Origin: Streptomyces roseirectus
GTDB lineage: Bacteria; Actinomycetota; Actinomycetes; Streptomycetales; Streptomycetaceae
Direction of reading: 5' to 3'
Assembly (NCBI RefSeq): GCF_014489635.1
Contig: NZ_CP060828.1
Location: forward strand, 372,001-436,000
Length of the DNA: 64,000 bases
The notes under the pieces are model-generated. The model was not told the DNA's origin and did not search any database. It was given only the letters and a program-made list of their open reading frames with translations. Positions 18,711-26,995 of the stretch are shown in pieces (position 1 is the stretch's first letter; each line of letters starts with the position of its first letter). The translations under genes and the position numbers were made by a program.

Positions 18711-19400
18711 ATGACCGAGCACACCTCGCAGGCGTCACCGCCCCCGGTCCGACCGGTCCATCCGGTCCAGGTCAGCGCCGTGCCCGAGCCCGGGCTTTCG
18801 CGCTGGCTGTGGCTGGTCAAGTGGCTGCTGGCCCTCCCCCACTACGTCGTCCTGGTCCTGCTGTGGACGGCGTGCGTCGTCGTGGGCGTGGTGGCGTTCT
18901 TCGCCGTCCTGTTCACCGGCCGCTATCCACGTCCCCTGTTCGACTTCACCACCGGGGTGCTGCGCTGGAGCTGGCGGGTGGGCTACTACGCCTACGGCGC
19001 CCTGGGCACCGACCGCTACCCGCCCTTCACGCTCGCCGACGTCCCCGACTACCCCGCCCGGCTGGACGTGGCCTACCCGAAGCACCTCTCACGCGGCCTG
19101 GTCCTGGTGAAGTGGTGGCTCCTGGCCCTCCCCCACTACCTGGTCCTGGGCCTGCTGTGCGGAGGACCGCGCCCGGCCTGGATCCCGGGCGGCCTCCTGT
19201 CGCTCCTGGTGCTCTTCGCCGGGGCCGCCCTGCTGTTCACCGGGGTGTATCCACGCGGCATCTTCGATCTGGTCATCGGCCTCAACCGGTGGGCGGTCCG
19301 GGTCGTGGCCTATGCCGCGCTGCTCACCGACGTCTACCCGCCGTTCCGCCTGGACCAGGGTGCAGCCGAACCGCGGACCCACGCGGCATCCCCCGGGTGA
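18711..19400 (+). CDS. DUF4389 membrane protein
   Basis: 229 residues. It contains two copies of the DUF4389 unit: WLWLVKWLLALPHYVVLVLL (about 31-50) and LVLVKWWLLALPHYLVLGLL (about 127-146), each followed by a long hydrophobic helix and then by FTGRYPRPLFDFTTGVLRW or FTGVYPRGIFDLVIGLNRW. Function is unknown; the family is common in actinobacteria. GAAGGGAG 8 bases upstream supports the ATG. Its location behind paired boxes suggests hypoxia-linked control. Confidence 0.82.
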   Translation: MTEHTSQASPPPVRPVHPVQVSAVPEPGLSRWLWLVKWLLALPHYVVLVLLWTACVVVGVVAFFAVLFTGRYPRPLFDFTTGVLRWSWRVGYYAYGALGTDRYPPFTLADVPDYPARLDVAYPKHLSRGLVLVKWWLLALPHYLVLGLLCGGPRPAWIPGGLLSLLVLFAGAALLFTGVYPRGIFDLVIGLNRWAVRVVAYAALLTDVYPPFRLDQGAAEPRTHAASPG

Positions 19401-19842
19401 GCCCGCCCGGCGAGCACCGTCCGACCCGAGTGCCGGGCCCGTGCTCCGTCCGAGGGCCGACCACGACGACGGTGTCCTCGACCGGTCTCGCACGGGCCCG
19501 GCACCGGGGCGGGACCACCTGCCCGCCCCTCTTACCGGATGCCGCCGCAACGGCCTGCGCCGGTCCCTGTGCCGGCGCCGTCCCACGGAACGCTTCCCCT
19601 TCCCGCTCCGTCGCACCGACCGGCCCGGGGCGAGGAACGCGGTGGGAGGGTCCTCCCTGGTGCGGAGCCTCGTCGCCGCCCGTCTCGCGGGATCGTCCCT
19701 CACTCTCGCGCCGCGGACACCACCGCACAAAGATGCCGACCGGCTCTCTCCCCCTGGGCCGACAGGCCCCACCCGCACGGGCCTGTCGGCCCAGGCGGGA
19801 GGGCCCTCGGACGCCACAGGTGTCGCGACCAGGGGCGACGTG
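19401..19842. other. Convergent intergenic region
   Basis: 442 bases between two converging genes. No reading frame here looks like a gene. The stem-loop at 19753-19795 is the only structure I can support. Confidence 0.55.
19753..19795. terminator. Bidirectional stem-loop terminator
   Basis: Perfect 17-bp inverted repeat (left 19753-19769, right 19779-19795) with a 9-base loop, located between the converging DUF4389 and nitroreductase genes. Each arm itself contains GGGCCGACAGGCCC, resembling the regulatory box, so a dual role cannot be excluded. Confidence 0.7.
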
Positions 19843-20925
19843 TCATGCGCGGCCGGTGGCGGCCCGGACGACGGCCGTCGTCACCTCCGCCGTGCGCGGC
19901 CGCCGGGCCTGCTCGCGCGGGAACACGGCGGCCAGGGTCTCGGCGGGCCGGCGGCGTGGGGTGGGCCATGCCTGCGAGGTGTGACCGAGCCGGAGGATCA
20001 GCTGGGGGATCTGGTCCCCTGTCAGCCGCTCCTGCACCTCCGCGCGCCGGGCGGGGAATTCCAGCGGCTGGGTGTGGAAGGCGGCCATGACCCCGTGGAC
20101 CGCCGCGCACAGCAGGACCCGCTGAAGCGCCTGTCCCGCCCGCAGCCATTCCGCGCGGGTGTCGTGGACGGTGGACAGGACGACGACCGTGCCGGAGCGT
20201 TCGCTCCAGCGCCGCACCCCGTTGTCGCACTCGACCCGGCGGCCGGCGTAGTCGCGCCCGGAGAGGAGTGTGCGGTCCGGGTCGGTACGGCACGCCTCGT
20301 AGGGCACTCGTTCCCGCCACGGCCGCCGGGCGGGGCCGGCCTCCCCCGACACCTCGGCCACGTGTCCGGGGGCCGCGCGGTGCGCGGACTCCGCGTCCCG
20401 CACCGCACGGGCGAGGATCCTCAGCCTCGCCGGGTCGTCGATCGTCTGCAGCAGGGCGCCTTCCGCACGGGCCTGGTCGCGCAGTTCTTCGACGAAGGGC
20501 CACGGCAGGGGCTCGGGACCGAAGGGCCCGCGGTGTGTGTGGCGGAGGGTCATCGCCCGTTCCCACGCGGTCACCTCGCGGGTCACCGCCGCGTGTGCGC
20601 CCCAGCGCACGCGGGCCAGGAAGTCCGGGCGCGTGAGGTCCGGAAACGGGGTCACGACGGGCTGGAAGCCCAGGTGCCGTGCGGCGACCCGCACGTTGAA
20701 CAGGGCCGCTCCGCAGCTGATGACCATCTGCCGGCCTCCCGGATCGGTCAGGGGAAGCCGCCGTCCGGGATCGGCGTGCAGTTCGAAACCGTGGTCCCCG
20801 CCCTCGTCGACGAAGGACCAGGGCTGCGTGTTGTGGACCGAGGGCGCGCTGCCGGCGGCGCGGGCCAGGTGGAAGGCCGCGTGACCGGGGCTCGTGAGGG
20901 CAGGGGCTTCGTACGGCGCTGACAT
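19843..20925 (-). CDS. Acg-type nitroreductase family protein
   Basis: 360 residues. The N-terminal signature GSAPSVHNTQPWSF (about residues 25-38) and the later GQALQRVLLCAAVHGVMAAFHTQPLEFP, plus a terminal QLILRLGHTSQAWPTPRR stretch, match the Acg/Rv2032-Rv3131 family found in the mycobacterial DosR regulon: two degenerate nitroreductase halves, thought to bind or sequester flavin. ATG start is supported by GGAAGGG 9 bases upstream; a box lies 59 bases before it. Confidence 0.9.
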   Translation of the reverse strand: MSAPYEAPALTSPGHAAFHLARAAGSAPSVHNTQPWSFVDEGGDHGFELHADPGRRLPLTDPGGRQMVISCGAALFNVRVAARHLGFQPVVTPFPDLTRPDFLARVRWGAHAAVTREVTAWERAMTLRHTHRGPFGPEPLPWPFVEELRDQARAEGALLQTIDDPARLRILARAVRDAESAHRAAPGHVAEVSGEAGPARRPWRERVPYEACRTDPDRTLLSGRDYAGRRVECDNGVRRWSERSGTVVVLSTVHDTRAEWLRAGQALQRVLLCAAVHGVMAAFHTQPLEFPARRAEVQERLTGDQIPQLILRLGHTSQAWPTPRRRPAETLAAVFPREQARRPRTAEVTTAVVRAATGRA

Positions 20926-20984
20926 GACGTGCCACCCTTCCGTTGACCGTCTCCAGCGTCCCGGCCCGCCGGGTCTGCCGGGTA

Positions 20985-20998
20985 GGGCCGAGCGGCCC
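20985..20998. promoter_or_regulatory. OsdR/DosR-like box before nitroreductase
   Basis: GGGCCGAGCGGCCC, about 59 bases upstream of the nitroreductase start. Confidence 0.6.
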
Positions 20999-21176
20999 GG
21001 TGTCAGGGCCCTCGCGGTCCCGCCCGTGCGACCGGGCGGCTGTACGGCCGGGCCTTCTCTCCGGTCCGGCTTCCGAACCGCACGGCATCGCGGCGGCCCG
21101 GTCCCACCGGCGCGCGGTCCCGTCGAGCACATGGGGCGGGCGTCCTTCTCGGGGCCGTCACCTCGGCGAGGCCGGC

Positions 21177-22070
21177 TCAGGCGTGCGGGACGACGGCGAC
21201 GGGGCATCCCGCGTGGTGCAGGACCGCGTGGGTGACCGCGCCCAGGCAGGGCCCTCCGCGGCCGTCCCCGGTCCGCCGGCCGACGACGAGCAGGGCGGCG
21301 CCGGCCGCGGCGCGCACGAGTTCCGCCGCGGCGTCCGCCTCGACGACCGTCTCGGTCACGGGCACCGTCGGGAACTTCTCGCGCCACGGCCGCAGCGCCG
21401 CGGCCACGGCCCCCTCCTCACGGGCGCCCGGATCCGCGGGCGCCGGACCCGCGAGGCCGCGCGCGGTGTGCCTTCCCGCGCGCCAGTACGTGTGGACGAC
21501 CCGCAGCCCGGTCCCCCGGCGCCGGGCGGACGCGAAGGCGAACTCGACCGGTTCGCCCCCGGGGCACGGCAGGTCCAGCCCGAGCACGACGTCCCGGTAC
21601 GGCAGCCCGGGTATCTCCTCCGGCGAGACCCCGTCCGTCGCCGGGAGGTGTTCGGCGGCGAACGTCGTCCCCGCGCGGACGAGCACCACGGGAGCCGTCG
21701 ACCGGGCCAGGACCCGGTGGGAGACCGACCCGACGACGAACCCCCTCAGGCCGCTCAGCCCACGGGAGCCGAGCACCAGCAGATCCGCCTGGCGCGCTTC
21801 CGCGACCAGGGTGTCGACCGCGGCGTCCGGCACCAGCCGTTCGACGATCCGCAACCGGGGGTGCGTGGTCCGGATGCCCGAGGCGACCCGGTCGACGGTG
21901 CGGTCGGCCCGCTCACGCCCGGCGCCGGAGCCGGCCGGGTTCAGGGGGCGCGGCCACACGTGGACGACCCTCAGCCCGACGCCCCGGCGCAGGGCTTCCC
22001 TGGCCGCCCAGTGTGCGGCGGCCAGGCTCTCGGCCGATCCGTCTACTCCCACGGTCACGTGACGAGGCAT
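21177..22070 (-). CDS. Universal stress protein, tandem UspA domains
   Basis: 297 residues. Domain 1 (about 1-145): HVTVGVDGSAESLAAAHWAA, then LLVLGSRGLSGLRGFVVGSV and CAPVVLVR-like end. Domain 2 (about 150-297) ends LLVVGRRTGDGRGGPCLGAV and CPVAVVPHA. The ATG at 22068-22070 is preferred to a GTG three codons upstream because AGGAGG is exactly 8 bases before it. It stands between the two nitroreductase genes. Confidence 0.92.
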   Translation of the reverse strand: MPRHVTVGVDGSAESLAAAHWAAREALRRGVGLRVVHVWPRPLNPAGSGAGRERADRTVDRVASGIRTTHPRLRIVERLVPDAAVDTLVAEARQADLLVLGSRGLSGLRGFVVGSVSHRVLARSTAPVVLVRAGTTFAAEHLPATDGVSPEEIPGLPYRDVVLGLDLPCPGGEPVEFAFASARRRGTGLRVVHTYWRAGRHTARGLAGPAPADPGAREEGAVAAALRPWREKFPTVPVTETVVEADAAAELVRAAAGAALLVVGRRTGDGRGGPCLGAVTHAVLHHAGCPVAVVPHA

Positions 22071-22299
22071 GGCGGGCACCTCCTGGCCCGTTCTCCGGCC
22101 GTGCGCCGGGGCTCTCCGGCCGTACGCCGGGCGTGGACCCCGGCGCCCCCGGCGACTGCCGGGCTCGCGCGGCGCACTCCCGGCGGCGTCGCAGGTCCAG
22201 CGCGTCCCGCAGGACGCTCAGCGTGAAGGCGACGCCCGCGGAGGTCACCGCGAGCAGCCCGTACCGCCTGCGGCACACCGGCCACGGTGGTCCGTGCAC
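21913..22299 (-). CDS. Possible small single-pass membrane protein overlapping USP start
   Basis: A GTG at 22297-22299 is preceded by a strong AGAGGAGGAG 4 bases upstream. The first ~45 residues give VCRRRYGLLAVTSAGVAFTL and then SVLRDALDLRRRRE, a plausible single membrane helix flanked by basic residues. The rest of the frame (to 21913) is low-complexity and overlaps the USP gene by about 158 bases, so either the true product is frameshifted/shorter or the frame is chance. I recognise no family. Confidence 0.3.
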   Translation of the reverse strand: MHGPPWPVCRRRYGLLAVTSAGVAFTLSVLRDALDLRRRRECAARARQSPGAPGSTPGVRPESPGARPENGPGGARHASSRDRGSRRIGREPGRRTLGGQGSPAPGRRAEGRPRVAAPPEPGRLRRRA

Positions 22300-22483
22300 G
22301 GCGCTCCTCCTCTCGGCCGGCTCTCTCCAGACGACCACGGACCCGGGCCGCACCACAGGGGGCCGCCCGGTCCACCCCTGGTGCCGGACGGCCCCTGCCC
22401 CGCCCGGCGGGGGAACAGCACACTGGGCACAGTCCGCTTCCCAGGCCCACCGGCTCCGTGGCGCGGGGCGGGGAGGAGTACCG
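22071..22483. other. Divergent region between USP and second nitroreductase
   Basis: 413 bases. Besides the doubtful small frame (22299 downward) it contains a near-match box GGGCCGCCCGGTCC at 22360-22373 and a weaker TGCCGGACGGCCCC at 22382-22395, 22 bases apart, between divergent genes. Confidence 0.5.
22360..22395. promoter_or_regulatory. Paired OsdR/DosR-like boxes in divergent promoter
   Basis: GGGCCGCCCGGTCC and TGCCGGACGGCCCC, imperfect, 22 bases start to start, 89-124 bases before the nitroreductase start at 22484. Confidence 0.45.
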
Positions 22484-23479
22484 ATGTGGTCCGCAGCGCT
22501 CAGTGTCCCGGCGGCACAGTCCCTGGTCTCGGCGGCCGTGACGGCGCCGTCCCTGCACAACACCCAGCCCTGGCGGTTCCGGCTCTCCCCTGACGGCACG
22601 GCGTTCGATGTGCGGGCCGAGGCCCACCGCGGGCTGCGGCACATCGACCCGACGGGCCGTGCCCTGCACCTCTCCGTCGGCTGCGCGGTGCTCAACCTGC
22701 GGGTGGCCGTGGCACGCGTCGGCCGGGTGCCGGTGACCCGGCTGCTTCCCTCGCCCGGCGAACCCGATCTGCTCGCCACCGTCCGGCTCGGCGGACCGGT
22801 GCGGGGCATGGTGGCCGCGCGGCTGTACGAGGCGCTGTGGCACCGGCACAGCAGCAGGCTCCCGTTCTTCGACGTGCCGATCCCCACGGCGGTCCTGACC
22901 GAACTCGCCGAGGCCGCGCACAGCGAAGGGGCCATGCTGAGCCGTCCCGGCCCGCGCGACACGGACCGGCTGCTGCGGCTCACCTGGGACGCCGAGCGCC
23001 GCAACACCGCCGACGCCGACCGTGCCGTCGAGAGCCGCCGCTGGGTGCACGGACCGGACGGGGGGAGCCTCGGCCTGCCGCCCGGCGTGCTCGGGCCGCA
23101 GGACTTCCGGGAGCGGATTCCCCTGCGCGACTTCGGCGCCCACCGGCACCCGGCGGACCTCGCCGCCCGCCCCTTCGAGAAGTGCCCGTCGCTCGCCGTG
23201 CTGTCGACCGCCCACGACCGGCGGGCCGACTGGCTGCGGGCCGGTCAGGCCCTGGAACGCGTCCTGCTGACGGCCACCGCCCACGGGCTGCGCGCCTCTC
23301 TGCTGCACCAGGCCCTCGAATGGCCCGACCTGCGTGAACAGCTCCTTCCCGGCACGGACGGCCACAGGGCCCACGCGCAGATGGTGATCCGGCTCGGCTA
23401 CGGTCCGCAGGGCGCCGCGACTCCGCGTCGTCCGGCCGGGCGGGCCCTGGACTCCGGCGTTCTGGCGGTCGCCCGCTGA
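22484..23479 (+). CDS. Acg-type nitroreductase family protein (second)
   Basis: 331 residues. It has the same hallmarks as the other copy: TAPSLHNTQPWRFRL (about residues 20-34), HLSVGCAVLNLRVAVARVG, GQALERVLLTATAHGLRASLLHQALEWP, and a closing QMVIRLGYGPQGAATPRRPAG. GGAGGAG 5 bases before the ATG fixes the start. Homologues occur in multiple copies in DosR regulons; function is probably flavin-related but unproven. Confidence 0.9.
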   Translation: MWSAALSVPAAQSLVSAAVTAPSLHNTQPWRFRLSPDGTAFDVRAEAHRGLRHIDPTGRALHLSVGCAVLNLRVAVARVGRVPVTRLLPSPGEPDLLATVRLGGPVRGMVAARLYEALWHRHSSRLPFFDVPIPTAVLTELAEAAHSEGAMLSRPGPRDTDRLLRLTWDAERRNTADADRAVESRRWVHGPDGGSLGLPPGVLGPQDFRERIPLRDFGAHRHPADLAARPFEKCPSLAVLSTAHDRRADWLRAGQALERVLLTATAHGLRASLLHQALEWPDLREQLLPGTDGHRAHAQMVIRLGYGPQGAATPRRPAGRALDSGVLAVAR

Positions 23480-23582
23480 GCCGCCTCGTCCGGCCCGCGC
23501 CGCCCCGGATCGCCCGCCGCCGTCCGGTTCCCGGGCTCGCGCGCCGTCCGCGGGTCGCGCGTGCGTACACCGGTGGCCGCGC

Positions 23583-23915
23583 TCACGCCGGCGCCTCGAT
23601 GCCGAGGGTGGCGAGGAGGCCGCGGATCCGCCGCTCGATCTCGTCCCGGACGGGCCGGACCGCCTGGACGTCCCGCCCGGCGGGGTCGTCCAGCTTCCAG
23701 TCCAGGTAGCGCTTGCCCGGGAAGCAGGGGCAGGCGTCCCCGCAGCCCATCGTGATGACCACGGCGGGGTGCACCGCGCCGGCGGGCGCGGAGCCGGCCG
23801 AGCGGACCTCGGCCTCGTTCCCGGCGAGGTGGGTGAGGAAGGCGGCGGCCATCTGGGACCGGCCGGCGTTGTGGACGCGGACGAACAGCACGGACGGGAC
23901 GGCGGGAGTATTCAT
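23583..23915 (-). pseudogene. Decayed arsenate reductase / LMW phosphatase (arsC remnant)
   Basis: The 110-residue frame reads PSVLFVRVHNAGRSQMAAAF, HLAGNEAEVRSAGSAPAGAV and then jumps to ITMGCGDACPCFPGKRYLDWKLDDPAG. Intact family members have VLFVCVHNAGRSQ; the catalytic cysteine codon here is CGC (arginine). About 30 residues normally between SAGSAPA and VVITMGCGD, covering the middle of the fold, are missing without loss of frame. Both changes should destroy arsenate reduction, so I call it a pseudogene though the frame is open. An arsR remnant lies about 550 bases upstream. Confidence 0.8.
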
Positions 23916-24894
23916 GGGGCAACAGCGTTTTCTTCGTCGGGTCGGGCGGATTCGGCGGGCCGCTGCTCGCCGTGCGGAGTGGCGACCTCGTCCCCGGTCG
24001 CGGACGCCATGGGCCCGAAGGCGACGGCGAACAGGACCGGGCCGGTGCCGCCACCGGCGCCACGTGCGTCCGGCCGCCCGGACGGGCCCGGAGACCGGCC
24101 AGGCCGGTCCTGCGGCAGCGCCCGGTTCGCCCCCGCGGTTGTCCGGCGGAACGATCGTGCGCCGACCACCGCACAGCACTCGGACCGACACGGCGTTCGT
24201 GAGGGCAGCGCCACCGATGGCCCCCGGTGATCCGGGCGGGCATGTATGCGGCCACCTCTCGCGGGCCGGGACCGCCGGCTGCGGGGCGGCCGGGGGGCCA
24301 GGGGCGGGTGTCGCGGCAGGGTTGAGGCGCGCCCCTGGAGATGAGGCCGGGCAGGGGCGGCCGGGCACAGTGGCCGGTGAGTCGGCCGGCCGTCGCAGAC
24401 CGATGTCGCGGCTCGCTCGGTGGCCCGGGTCCCGGCGCCGGCCGCCACGCCCGTGACACCGGGATCACGCGGGTTCCCTCGTGGGCACGGCAGGGGTCCG
24501 CAGCAGGGCGCAGAGCTTGGCCAGGGTACCGGGGAGCACCCAGTGGTACACCCAGGTGCAGCACCTTCAGGTGGTGGGAGAGGGTCGGCTGGGAGACGTC
24601 CAACGGGCCGATCAGGTCGCACACGCACGCCGCCCCGAACGCCTGCTGCGGCACCACGGGGTGCTGAACTCCGGGGAACAGGCCCTCTCCCTTCGGACCC
24701 TCCCGTCACGCCGGAAAGGCGGCAGAATCCCCTGTACGCCTTCGGAATGCCGGCGTTGCCCGTGACCCCGTCCTTGCGGCCTCTCGTCAGCCGCCCGGTG
24801 GACGGGACGAACTCACCGCACATGAAAGCCGTGGGCCGCAGGCACCCGCTGCCCCCGGCCCACGGGGCCGGCGTGAGTCGCCGCCGGCCGTCGG
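23916..24894. other. Non-coding, eroded arsenic-resistance region
   Basis: About 980 bases with no intact gene. The arsR remnant (24465-24660) is recognisable. The 500 bases between it and the arsC remnant, where an arsenite transporter would be expected, show only low-information frames; I could not recognise a transporter fragment. Confidence 0.6.
24465..24660 (-). pseudogene. arsR remnant (ArsR-family repressor, frameshifted)
   Basis: One frame reads CVCDLIGPLDVSQPTLSHHL KVLH, the recognition-helix and metal-binding segment of ArsR/SmtB repressors (CVC motif and SQPTxSHHLKVL). Just after KVLH the match stops and a different frame continues with WVYHWVLPGTLAKLCALLRT, resembling the wing-to-C-terminal part of the family, ending at a stop at 24465-24467. 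The wing segment in between is missing, so a deletion with frameshift is inferred; no convincing N-terminus is present either. Confidence 0.7.
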
Positions 24895-25872
24895 TCACCG
24901 CTGGATGCGCAGCGGCACCGTGTCCTCGATCACCGGCCGTCCGTCCTTCGGGGAGTTCCAGTACGCGGTGAGCTTCCCGGCGCCGGAGCGGGTGGCCTTG
25001 TAGGGGACCGTCACGTCGAACGTGCCGCGTGTGCCGGTGCCGGAGGTGGCCGTGACCAGGACGTCGGCCGCGGTGCGCTTGGCCGCGTCGGTGAGCTTCA
25101 GCCTGAGTGTCGCCTCGAAGGTGTTGGCGCTCCCCCGGATCCGCAGCGGTGTGCGGACGGTGTCACCGATCAACGGCGACTCGACGAGGATGAGCGGCGC
25201 CAGGTCCTCGAAGTCGGCGCGGCCCACGGGGTGGTCGAGGACGATGCCCTCGCCGCCGAAGGCCGTCACCGGTTCGCCGTCCAGTTCGAAGCTGACTTTC
25301 CGGATCGTGGGGAAGCGGGTCGCGGTGAAGACGACCTGGGCGAGGCGGGCCCGCATGGAGAGCGTTCCGCCGCCGTCGTCGTAGCGGCCGGAGAGGTCGA
25401 TCGTGGCCACGTGTCCGCGCACCGCGATCGAACGGAGCCGGGTGCCCGCCGGGATGGAGGTGGTGCGTCCGTGGTCGCGTTCGTAGCGGTCGGGGCCGGC
25501 GAGGAGCGCGCGCAGGGAGCCGGCCGCGGTGGCGGGCGTGGAAACGGTGCGCGGGGCGGGTGAGACCTGTTCACCGTGCAGGAAGTACACCGAGGTGCGC
25601 ACCCGGCGCTGGGCCGCTTCGGGGGGTGCCGGCGTGGCGGGGCCGCCTGGCGTCCCGGTGGCACCGGGACATGCCGGTCCGCTCCGGCGGGGCGCGGTGC
25701 CCGCGTTCCCGGACGTTCCCCCGGTGACACCGTCCGTGCTCCCGGAGGACGTGCTCGCGGTGCTGTCGCCGCACGCCGTCGCCAGGGACGCCACCAGTAC
25801 GGTGGCCGTGGCGAGGAGCAGTGGGCGGCGTGTCCGGCGTGGCGGACACGCGGTCGGGCGCGTGACGCTCAT
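24895..25872 (-). CDS. Lipoprotein with GerMN and Gmad2 domains
   Basis: 325 residues. N-terminus: basic stretch, hydrophobic core LLLATATVLVASLATAC with the lipobox cysteine at about residue 34, then a serine/glycine/proline-rich linker. A GerMN domain follows (about 90-205: VYFLHGEQVSPAPRTV, SLRALLAGPDRYERDHG, IPAGTRLRSIAV, ATIDLSGRYDDGG, QVVFTATRFPTIRKVSFELDG) and a Gmad2 immunoglobulin-like domain (about 225-325: ILVESPLIGDTVRTPLRIRG, SANTFEATLRL, PYKATRSGAGKLTAYWNSPKDG). It is anchored outside the cytoplasmic membrane; the role is unknown outside spore germination. GGAGGAGG 5 bases upstream fixes the ATG. Confidence 0.85.
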   Translation of the reverse strand: MSVTRPTACPPRRTRRPLLLATATVLVASLATACGDSTASTSSGSTDGVTGGTSGNAGTAPRRSGPACPGATGTPGGPATPAPPEAAQRRVRTSVYFLHGEQVSPAPRTVSTPATAAGSLRALLAGPDRYERDHGRTTSIPAGTRLRSIAVRGHVATIDLSGRYDDGGGTLSMRARLAQVVFTATRFPTIRKVSFELDGEPVTAFGGEGIVLDHPVGRADFEDLAPLILVESPLIGDTVRTPLRIRGSANTFEATLRLKLTDAAKRTAADVLVTATSGTGTRGTFDVTVPYKATRSGAGKLTAYWNSPKDGRPVIEDTVPLRIQR

Positions 25873-25948
25873 GGCAGCCTCCTCCCTGCCTCTCCAGCCA
25901 ACACCGCCCGCGGGGCGTGTCCCCAGTGCCGCACGGGCAGCGGAGGCT

Positions 25949-26005
25949 GGGCCGTACGGCCTCTCTCGTGAGGACCCGTCGCAGGGCGGGAGGGCCGTAC
26001 GCCCC
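25949..26005. promoter_or_regulatory. Two OsdR/DosR-like boxes in divergent promoter
   Basis: GGGCCGTACGGCCT (25949-25962) and GGGCCGTACGCCCC (25992-26005), 43 bases start to start (four helical turns), between the lipoprotein and flavodoxin genes; the second is 89 bases before the flavodoxin ATG. Confidence 0.55.
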
Positions 26006-26094
26006 GTACCGGGTCACGGCGGTGCGGGCCCAGGATCGGCACAGCGGCACACCGCGGCTCGTTCAGCCGCGTACACAGATGTCGAGGTGAGGAC

Positions 26095-26616
26095 ATGGAC
26101 GTGCTGGTGGGATACGCGACCGCGCACGGCTCCACGCGGGAGATCGCCGAGCGGATCGCGTCCGGAATCCGCTCGGCGGGCCTGAGCTCCGAGGCCCGGC
26201 CGCTGGAGACCGTGGACGACGCGGACGCGTACCGGGCGTTCGTCCTCGGCAGCGCCGTGCACAACCAGGCGTGGCTGGTGCCCGCCCGGGATTTCACGTT
26301 CGACAATCTCGATCTGCTCACCGCCCGCCCGGTATGGCTGTTCAGCGTCGGGATGCCGGACGCGCTGCGCGGACCGTGGCGGGGGCTGGGGCCCAAGGAG
26401 ACACCGATGATTCTCGCGGCGCTGCCCGGCGATCTGTCCTGCGCGGAACACCGGCTGTTCACCGGCGTCGTGGCGCGTACCCAGTTCCCGCGCACCGGGC
26501 GGCTGCTGTTCCGGCTGATGGGCGGCCGGTTCCGGGACTACCGGGACTGGGCCGCCGTCGACGCCTGGGCTTCGGAGATCGCCCGGGAACTGGTGCGAGG
26601 ACCGGCGCGGGGATGA
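26095..26616 (+). CDS. Flavodoxin-domain protein
   Basis: 173 residues. The FMN phosphate loop GYATAHGSTREIAERIASGI (residues 6-25) and LGSAVHNQAWLVPARDF, VWLFSVGMPD define a flavodoxin_5/protoporphyrinogen oxidase HemG-like fold. Such proteins are seen in DosR/OsdR regulons. GAGGTGAGGAC precedes the ATG. A second paralogue is at 54607. Electron partners are unknown. Confidence 0.88.
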   Translation: MDVLVGYATAHGSTREIAERIASGIRSAGLSSEARPLETVDDADAYRAFVLGSAVHNQAWLVPARDFTFDNLDLLTARPVWLFSVGMPDALRGPWRGLGPKETPMILAALPGDLSCAEHRLFTGVVARTQFPRTGRLLFRLMGGRFRDYRDWAAVDAWASEIARELVRGPARG

Positions 26617-26686
26617 GGGCGGCGGGGGGCGCAGTGGACGGCCGTGTCCCCCCGGGGAGGCGGCACGCACCGTACGGGGAGGGTCC

Positions 26687-26995
26687 ATGACGGAGAACCG
26701 GCCGATCGAGCTGGCAGGCATGATCACCGCGCTGCGCCGGTCCCTGGAGGAGGCGCAGCGGGACGGGGAGCGAACCGGCGGGCCCCGCTTCCGTGTGGAG
26801 GGGATCGATCTGGAGACGACCGTGCAGGTCACCAGGGACGCCAAGGCTGTGGGCGGGGTGAGGTTCTGGGTGGCCGGCGCGGAGGCGGGCGCCGGCCGGA
26901 GCGACTGCGCGACCCAGCGGATGACGATCCGGCTGAGCATGGCGGACCCCGCCCTGATCTCCGGTCCGGACGGTGGGTTCCATGACCTCCCCTGA
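26687..26995 (+). CDS. Trypsin-co-occurring domain (TRYPCO2-like) protein
   Basis: 102 residues. IELAGMITALRRSLEEAQRDG at the N-terminus (a helix) followed by RFRVEGIDLETTVQVTRDAK and GGVRFWVAGAEAG resembles the small trypsin-co-occurring domain 2 found next to trypsin/NTPase proteins in actinobacteria, which are proposed parts of biological conflict systems. Its stop codon lies 13 bases inside the start of the trypsin-NTPase gene, so the two are translationally coupled. Assignment is from pattern and context. Confidence 0.75.
   Translation: MTENRPIELAGMITALRRSLEEAQRDGERTGGPRFRVEGIDLETTVQVTRDAKAVGGVRFWVAGAEAGAGRSDCATQRMTIRLSMADPALISGPDGGFHDLP

Noticed and set aside
18711..19400. DUF4389 protein as an ABC permease
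   Set aside because: No ATPase neighbour in the same transcript and the paired LPHY motifs fit DUF4389 instead.
23583..23915. Functional arsenate reductase
   Set aside because: Nucleophile cysteine is arginine and a segment of the fold is missing.
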